Below, piece after piece: positions 14,903-19,836 of a DNA stretch of 19,836 bases (positions are counted from its first letter, which is position 1; every line of letters begins with the position of its first letter). Source of the stretch: Desulfovibrio sp. (GTDB taxonomy: Bacteria; Desulfobacterota; Desulfovibrionia; Desulfovibrionales; Desulfovibrionaceae). The translations under genes and the position numbers were made by a program. Where the stretch lies: contig JAISXC010000271.1 in the NCBI GenBank assembly GCA_031270875.1, positions 1 to 19,836 on the forward strand. The letters are read 5' to 3'. A model generated the notes under the pieces. That model made no database searches. It was given only the letters and a program-made list of their open reading frames with translations, and was not told the origin of the DNA.

Positions 14903-16888
14903 ATGGAACGCATCGGCGTAATCGCCCCTGATCTCAAGGTCTACGACGGCATGCTCGCCGCGGCGGCGGAACTCGGCCTGAGAGAGCGCGTGGAGGTGTG
15001 CAACGCGACGCTTGACGCGGCGCTGCCCATAGCCCGGCGCATGGAGAATGAGGGGGTCCACGTCATCATCACCCGCGGCAATACCGTTGACGTGCTTCTT
15101 CATTCCGGCATAACCGCGCCCCTTGTCAGCATCCCCACCACCATTTACGATCTGAGCACACTGGTTGCGAAGGCCAGGGAATTGAGCGGGTCCGACAAAC
15201 CCCGCATCGCTTTCATTTCCTATCCTTACTTTAACTTTGACATCACGGCCTTTGCCAGCGTCCTTGACATAGACATGCGCGTCTACCCTTCCTCCATAAC
15301 ACGGCAGTCCATCCGCGAAGCGGTCGACAAGGCCCTCGCCGCGAAACCGGACGTGCTGGTCGGGGGAGAAACCGCCCGGCAGTGCCTTCAGGCGGACAAG
15401 CCGCTTTTTTTGTCATACATAAGCGGGGAAGCCTCTCTGGGGCAGGCGCTGCTTGAGGGAATGCGCATAGCGACCGCCCGCGACCGGGAACAGCGCAGGG
15501 TCGCCGTCTTCAGAACGACTGTGGACGCTCTCAGCGAGGGCGTCATTACTCTCGACAATGAAGACCGCGTCACCATGTTCAATGAAGCGGCCAAAACCTT
15601 CCTGGCCCTGCCGGAACTGAAGGAGGGAGTGAAATTGCCGGATGTCTGGCCGGTGCCGGAGTTGCGCCAGATCCTTCTGTCGCGGCGCAACTGTTCCGAC
15701 GAAATTATTCTGCACGGCGGGCAGTGGTTTCTGGTCAACGTCATCTTTGTCCCCGGACAGGAATCCGCCATCGGCGCGGTGCTCACGCTGCAGCAGACGG
15801 AGCGCATCAAACGGGTGGAAACACGCCTGAGAAGAAAGCTCGTCTCCACGGGCTTCATGGCCCATCATACCTTTTCCACCCTCATCGTCGCGTCAAAGCG
15901 GCTTGCGGATGTTGTCCGGCAATGCCTGACCTATGCCGGGAGCGCTGCTCCCATCCTCATTACGGGAGAGACGGGCACGGGCAAGGACGTCTTTGCCCAG
16001 GCCATCCACAACGCGGGCCCCCGCCGGCGGGATCCTTTCGTGGCCGTCAACTGCGCGGCCCTGCCCCCGACGCTCCTTGAATCGGAGCTCTTCGGCTATG
16101 AGGAGGGCGCCTTCACCGGGGCCACGCGCAAGGGGAAACCGGGGCTTTTCGAGATGGCGCACCGGGGTACGATTTTTCTTGACGAAATTTCCGCCATGGA
16201 CCACTACGGCCAGACCCGCCTGCTGCGCGTCCTGCAGGAGCCGTTTGTCTTCCGCCTGGGCGGAGAGCGGTATATCCCGGCGGACTTCAGGGTCATCGCC
16301 GCCTCAAACGTCGACCTGTGGGCAATGGTTCTTGAAAAAACCTTTCGTGAGGATCTGTTTTTCCGCCTGAACGGACTGCCCGTTTTCATCCCTCCCCTGC
16401 GCGAGAGGAAGGACGACATCGGGCCTCTCGCAAGGCGCTTCGCCGCCCAGTGCCGGCTTGAGGCCCCTGTCGCCTTTTCCCCCGACGCTTTGACGTTTCT
16501 TGAAAATCTCCCCTGGCGCGGGAATGCGCGCGAACTGCAGCACTGCGTCCAGCGGCTTTGCCTCCTGCACAAGGGCGGACTTGTCACGGAAAAAGACATC
16601 CGGCGAATCCTCGACCGGCAGGGGACGGGGTCTTCAGGATTCGGCGAGCCCCGCTCCGCCGCCGTGTTTTCCCGCGGCCGTCTTCACGGCGTGGAGCCAA
16701 AACCGGCCCAACCCCTTCCGGCAACGGCACAAAATCCGATTCCGCCGCAGAACGAACGCGAACGCATTCTTGGGGCGCTCCGGATTTCAGGCGGAAACCA
16801 GCGGGAGGCCGCGGCCCTTCTCGGCATGCACAAAAGCACAGTGTACCGCAAAATGCGGCGCTACGCCATTACGAAAATAGCGCAGTAG
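14903..16888 (+). CDS. Sigma-54-dependent transcriptional activator with PrpR-type sensor domain
   Basis: This 661-residue bacterial enhancer-binding protein starts with a PrpR_N-like ligand domain (about 4-190: GVIAPDLKVYDG, VHVIITRGNTVDVLL, SIPTTIYDL). A PAS-like segment follows (about 205-310: TTVDALSEGVITLDNEDRV). The AAA+ core carries Walker A GETGTGKD (355-362), the sigma-54 contact loop GAFTGA (402-407), Walker B GTIFLDE (422-428) and arginine-finger region FREDLFFRLN. A Fis-type helix-turn-helix closes it (about 630-654: GNQREAAALLGMHKSTVYRK). PrpR-type proteins sense small organic acids directly; an imported hydroxyacid is the likely signal here. The GAGGAGGAG site supports the start. 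A sigma-54 promoter lies 133 bases after its stop, before a transporter-LarA pair that it probably controls. There is no receiver domain and no partner kinase nearby. Confidence 0.9.
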   Translation: MERIGVIAPDLKVYDGMLAAAAELGLRERVEVCNATLDAALPIARRMENEGVHVIITRGNTVDVLLHSGITAPLVSIPTTIYDLSTLVAKARELSGSDKPRIAFISYPYFNFDITAFASVLDIDMRVYPSSITRQSIREAVDKALAAKPDVLVGGETARQCLQADKPLFLSYISGEASLGQALLEGMRIATARDREQRRVAVFRTTVDALSEGVITLDNEDRVTMFNEAAKTFLALPELKEGVKLPDVWPVPELRQILLSRRNCSDEIILHGGQWFLVNVIFVPGQESAIGAVLTLQQTERIKRVETRLRRKLVSTGFMAHHTFSTLIVASKRLADVVRQCLTYAGSAAPILITGETGTGKDVFAQAIHNAGPRRRDPFVAVNCAALPPTLLESELFGYEEGAFTGATRKGKPGLFEMAHRGTIFLDEISAMDHYGQTRLLRVLQEPFVFRLGGERYIPADFRVIAASNVDLWAMVLEKTFREDLFFRLNGLPVFIPPLRERKDDIGPLARRFAAQCRLEAPVAFSPDALTFLENLPWRGNARELQHCVQRLCLLHKGGLVTEKDIRRILDRQGTGSSGFGEPRSAAVFSRGRLHGVEPKPAQPLPATAQNPIPPQNERERILGALRISGGNQREAAALLGMHKSTVYRKMRRYAITKIAQ

Positions 16889-16896
16889 CGCTTTTT
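16879..16896 (+). terminator. Small intrinsic terminator overlapping the regulator stop codon
   Basis: AGCGC at 16879-16883 pairs with GCGCT at 16888-16892 around an AGTA loop and runs straight into a T5 tract (16892-16896). The stop codon TAG lies inside the hairpin. The stem is only five pairs but all but one are G:C, so it may separate the regulator transcript from the downstream sigma-54 operon. Confidence 0.5.
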
Positions 16897-16911
16897 GCCA
16901 TTGGCCTTTTT

Positions 16912-16943
16912 GCGTCTCTTTTGCTCCCTTTAAGGCAAGACGC
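16912..16943. promoter_or_regulatory. Inverted repeat upstream of the sigma-54 promoter (candidate activator site)
   Basis: GCGTCT at 16912-16917 and AGACGC at 16938-16943 are exact inverted half-sites with centres 26 bases apart, about 80-110 bases upstream of the -24 element. Enhancer-binding proteins usually bind inverted repeats at about this distance. The half-sites are only six bases, so this is tentative. Confidence 0.3.
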
Positions 16944-17020
16944 TTCTTTTGTCGCATTTCCACTCCTGCCGAAGTATAAAGTGGTCGCGTATTCCTTTGA
17001 AATACCGTAAGATATCATTA

Positions 17021-17036
17021 TGGCGCATTTCTTGCT
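17021..17036 (+). promoter_or_regulatory. Sigma-54 (-24/-12) promoter
   Basis: TGGCGCATTTCTTGCT matches the consensus TGGCACG-N4-TTGCW at every specified base except two in the -24 half, with exact spacing between the GG and GC dinucleotides. It lies between the sigma-54 activator gene and the DASS transporter. Transcription would start near 17047, leaving a leader of about 100 bases before the ATG at 17147. Confidence 0.75.
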
Positions 17037-17146
17037 TAATTACCGGATTCCCCCATGCGTGAACAAAGATTGAAAGCACAATCGCGGTCATTTCGGCACA
17101 ACGAAGGCGATCTCTTTTGCGGAACCCCTTTAAAGGAGAAACCAAA

Positions 17147-18613
17147 ATGTCAAAAGTAACCGTTGGCGAATTCGGCAAAAAGTGGGGCACGATCATCGCC
17201 CTGGCAGTCGCCCTTCTCGTGTGGGTCCTGCCGACGCCCGAAGGCATGACAATCACGCAACACAAGGTGCTGGCGATCTTTTCAGGCGCCATCGTCCTGT
17301 GGATAACGCTCAGCGTCAGCGTGGCCACCAGCATCATCATCATCGTGCCGCTGCTGTATCTCTGGGTGGGCAACCCCACAGGCGCCATGAAGAACGGCGT
17401 CCTTGTCAGGCAGGCGGGCTTCGCCCTTTCCGGCTACGGCACCGCCGGGCTCTGGATGCTTGTCACCGGCTTCATCATTTCCATCGCCATGATCGAGACG
17501 GGCATCGCCAAGCGCATTTCCCTGAATATATTGAAATTATTCGGCAAAACGCCCTTTGGGGCGACGTTCGCGCCCATGCTGGCGAATTTTGTCATTTCGC
17601 CCTTCACTCCCTCCAACACGGCCCGCACCGCCGCCATGCTGCCCATTGTCGAGGGCATCGCCCAGAGCTACAAGGCGGAGAAAGGCACAAGCAATTTCGG
17701 CAAACTGATCTGCATCGCCAATGCCCTTACCTCCAGCATCACGGCCGGGGGCTTCCAGACGGCGACAATTCCCAACCCCATTGCCATAGGCATGATAGTG
17801 GCCGCCATCGGCGGGGCCACGGCGCAGACATCCTGGGCGTTCTGGGCTCTGGCCGCCGTGCCCACCACCCTCCTTCTGCTGGTCGGTTCGGTGTTCGTGC
17901 TGCACTGGCTGTTCCCGCCGGAAATGAAGAGCATCCCCGGCGGCCTGGAGTATATAGACGGCGAACTCAAAAAACTCGGGCCGATCACCACGGCGGAAAA
18001 GAAGGCCCTCTTCTTCTTCGCTCTGGCCCTCCTGCTGTGGGCCACGGACATGCTGCACCATCTGAACGCCACCATGGTGGCCTTTGCGGTCAGCGCCCTC
18101 ATTCTGCTCCCGAAAATCGGCGTGCTCACATGGAAGGAAGCGCAAAAGGGCATTCCCTGGGAACTCTTTGTCTACTTCGGCGGCGTCATCACCCTGAGCA
18201 ATGTCCTGAACAACACCAAGGCCCTCGCATGGGTCATCCAGCACCTGATCAACAGTTTCGGTCTGGCAGGCACCAGCATGCTCGCCCTGTCCATAATCAT
18301 GATGGGTTTCTCCATTTTCAGCCATATCATCTGGTCAACGACCACAGCCATGGCCGGAGTCATGATTCCCATCTATATCGGGATGGCCCAGTCCTTCAAC
18401 TTCCCCATCGTCGCCTTTGTCCTGCCCCAGGCCATTCTCATGGGATATGCCTTCTTCCTGCCTTTCAACACCATGGGCAACATCATCTTCTACGGCACCG
18501 GGTACTTTTCCGTGGCGGACCTGTTGAAGGGAGGATGCGCAGTCGGCCTCCTGGCCTGGATCCTCTGGATAATCACCCTTGTGACCTGGTTCCCGATTAT
18601 CGGCCTGACATAA
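17147..18613 (+). CDS. DASS-family (SLC13/CitT-like) anion:Na+ symporter, copy 2
   Basis: This 488-residue inner-membrane protein has the DASS fold and about 11-13 hydrophobic segments. Landmarks are LPTPEGMT (28-35), GLWMLVTGFI, IETGIAKRI, the Na+-site motif Ser156-Asn157-Thr158 in SPFTPSNTARTAAMLPI, and in the second half PWELFVYFGG and Trp396-Ser397-Thr398-Thr399. It keeps the classical SNT motif in the first half, unlike the copy at 6425, so the two probably differ in ion handling or cargo. The ATG at 17147 is chosen for the TAAAGGAGAA site just upstream; an in-frame codon at 17117 would add ten residues without one. It is the first gene after the sigma-54 promoter and is followed, 36 bases on, by a LarA-superfamily gene, so it likely imports the hydroxyacid that enzyme acts on. 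Confidence 0.87.
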   Translation: MSKVTVGEFGKKWGTIIALAVALLVWVLPTPEGMTITQHKVLAIFSGAIVLWITLSVSVATSIIIIVPLLYLWVGNPTGAMKNGVLVRQAGFALSGYGTAGLWMLVTGFIISIAMIETGIAKRISLNILKLFGKTPFGATFAPMLANFVISPFTPSNTARTAAMLPIVEGIAQSYKAEKGTSNFGKLICIANALTSSITAGGFQTATIPNPIAIGMIVAAIGGATAQTSWAFWALAAVPTTLLLLVGSVFVLHWLFPPEMKSIPGGLEYIDGELKKLGPITTAEKKALFFFALALLLWATDMLHHLNATMVAFAVSALILLPKIGVLTWKEAQKGIPWELFVYFGGVITLSNVLNNTKALAWVIQHLINSFGLAGTSMLALSIIMMGFSIFSHIIWSTTTAMAGVMIPIYIGMAQSFNFPIVAFVLPQAILMGYAFFLPFNTMGNIIFYGTGYFSVADLLKGGCAVGLLAWILWIITLVTWFPIIGLT

Positions 18614-18649
18614 TAACGGCCGCAGGGCTCAATTTGCGAGGGAAAAAAT

Positions 18650-19836
18650 ATGACGGATTCCGGGAAATTCCCCAAAATGGTATTGGTCAGGCAGACGTTT
18701 GAGCGCCCCAGGATAACGGATGTCAGGGCGGTCATGCGCGATGAAATGGCGCGTCTCATCCCCCTGATCAAGCCGGGGCAGAAAGTGGGCATCACCGTCG
18801 GCAGCCGGGGCATACAGAACATTCTGACCATGCTTGAAACAGCCGTGCGGATGGTGAAAGAGGCCGGGGCCGCGCCGGTTCTGCTTGCCGCCATGGGGAG
18901 CCACGGCGGCGGCACCGAGGAAGGGCAGAAAGAGGTGCTCGACAGCCTCGGCATCACGGAAGACCGTTTGGGGGCCGGGATCGTCACCTGCAATGCGGGC
19001 AGGGAGATAGGCAAAACGGCTTCCGGGCTCGTCGCCTACATGTTGGAGTCCGCCTTTGCCGTTGATGTCGTCATCCCGATCAACCGGGTGAAAACCCATA
19101 CATCTTTCAAGGGTTCCGTGGAAAGCGGGCTGTTAAAAAAACTGGTGGTGGGACTGGGCGGCCCCCCGGGCGCCGCCCAGTTCCATAATCTGGGACGCTC
19201 CGAACTCCTCTCGCCGCTTCTGCTTGACGTCGGTTCGCTGATCATCGAAAAGATGCCCGTAATCGGCGGAATCGCCATTGTTGAAAACGGATATGAGGAA
19301 ACCGCGAAAATAGTCGCCATTGAAGGGAAGAACTTCGTCAGTGAAGAGCCCCCCCTCCTGGAATACTCCAAAAAGCTGATGCCGGGCCTGCCCGTCGACC
19401 GCATCGACGCCCTTGTGATTGAGGAGATGGGCAAGAATTACAGCGGGACCGGCCTTGACACGAACATTATCGGCCGGTTGCGCATCGATCGCGTCCCCGA
19501 GTTTGAATCGCCCGTCATCACCAGCATCGCGGTTCTCGACCTTTCAGAAGAATCCCACGGCAATGCCTGCGGCATAGGCCTTTGCGACTTCGCGCCCAAA
19601 AGCCTTGTGGACAAGATCGACCGCAAGGCGACCTATCTCAACTGCCTGACCACAACCTTCGTCAAGCGGGCTTTTATCCCCATGTACATGGATACCGAAG
19701 AGGAAACGCTGGGCATCATGATGGAACGCCTCCGCCAGGTGCCGCCGGAAAAGATGCGCATGGTTTTTATCCCCAACACCCTGTACCTGACGGAATGTTA
19801 CGTGAGCGAGGCCATCGCGGAGGAACTGACCGACAA
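18650..19836 (+). CDS. LarA-superfamily (DUF2088) racemase/epimerase-like protein, copy 2 (3' end cut by window)
   Basis: The frame opens at ATG 18650 after a GAGGGA site and stays open to the window end, giving 395 residues; its paralogue at 3355 has 439, so perhaps 30-45 residues are missing. It shares the same motifs: VGSRGIQNILTML, MGSHGGGTEEGQ, NRVKTHTSFKG, VESGLLKKLVVGLG and AAQFHNLGR. The putative LarA-equivalent residues His85, His150, Lys163 and His179 have the same 65/13/16 spacing as copy 1, so both should bind the nickel-pincer cofactor. Divergence in the loop after the lysine (GLGGPPGAAQ versus GLGKQAGADS) suggests a different substrate. It sits in an operon with the second DASS transporter under the sigma-54 promoter, pointing to uptake plus stereo-inversion of a hydroxyacid. 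The substrate is unknown. Confidence 0.85.
   Translation, partial: MTDSGKFPKMVLVRQTFERPRITDVRAVMRDEMARLIPLIKPGQKVGITVGSRGIQNILTMLETAVRMVKEAGAAPVLLAAMGSHGGGTEEGQKEVLDSLGITEDRLGAGIVTCNAGREIGKTASGLVAYMLESAFAVDVVIPINRVKTHTSFKGSVESGLLKKLVVGLGGPPGAAQFHNLGRSELLSPLLLDVGSLIIEKMPVIGGIAIVENGYEETAKIVAIEGKNFVSEEPPLLEYSKKLMPGLPVDRIDALVIEEMGKNYSGTGLDTNIIGRLRIDRVPEFESPVITSIAVLDLSEESHGNACGIGLCDFAPKSLVDKIDRKATYLNCLTTTFVKRAFIPMYMDTEEETLGIMMERLRQVPPEKMRMVFIPNTLYLTECYVSEAIAEELTD

Noticed and set aside
17182..18702. 506-codon open frame on the + strand overlapping the second DASS transporter
   Set aside because: Its product is rich in His, Arg and Gly with no domain sense, as expected for a shifted frame of a GC-rich membrane-protein gene. 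The DASS frame has family motifs and a ribosome-binding site.

Overview
The window is one dense, single-strand stretch of catabolic DNA, with every credible gene on the + strand. The DapA-like protein resembles, from memory, that of Desulfovibrio. Together with the anaerobe-type enzymes (GlcDF-like Fe-S oxidoreductase, LarA-type nickel racemases, Fe-S dehydratases) and the mid-to-high GC content, this suggests a Desulfovibrio-like member of the Desulfobacterota. Another anaerobe, such as a Synergistota member, is possible; the taxonomic call is weak.

Layout. (1) 1-4674: the 3' part of a GlcD-like FAD oxidase, a GlcF-like iron-sulfur subunit, a DapA-family lyase, and a LarA-superfamily (DUF2088) protein. 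(2) 4675-9836: a UxaA-type altronate-dehydratase-like gene, a DASS (SLC13-like) transporter, a close galactarate dehydratase (GarD) homologue, and the wreck of a second DASS transporter. This block carries recombination scars: a duplicated start region before uxaA, an orphan GarD C-terminal tail just after uxaA, and the truncated transporter after garD. (3) 9837-12518: an IlvD/Edd-family dehydratase, a terminator-like hairpin, and a fumarylacetoacetate-hydrolase (FAH) family protein. (4) 12644-14859: an MFS transporter and an EamA-type transporter. (5) 14903-19836: a sigma-54 activator with a PrpR-like sensor domain, a sigma-54 (-24/-12) promoter, a second intact DASS transporter, and a second LarA-superfamily gene cut by the window end.

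How it may work together (inference). DASS and MFS carriers would import hydroxy, aldaric or aldonic acids. LarA-type enzymes would racemise or epimerise the alpha-hydroxy centre. The UxaA, GarD and IlvD-type dehydratases would form 2-keto-3-deoxy acids. A DapA-type lyase and an FAH-type enzyme would process keto acids, and GlcDF would oxidise a 2-hydroxyacid such as glycolate or lactate. The final genes look like a self-contained module in which a PrpR-type regulator drives a DASS-LarA operon from a sigma-54 promoter. The substrates cannot be fixed from sequence alone. No RNA genes, CRISPR arrays or intact insertion sequences were seen.
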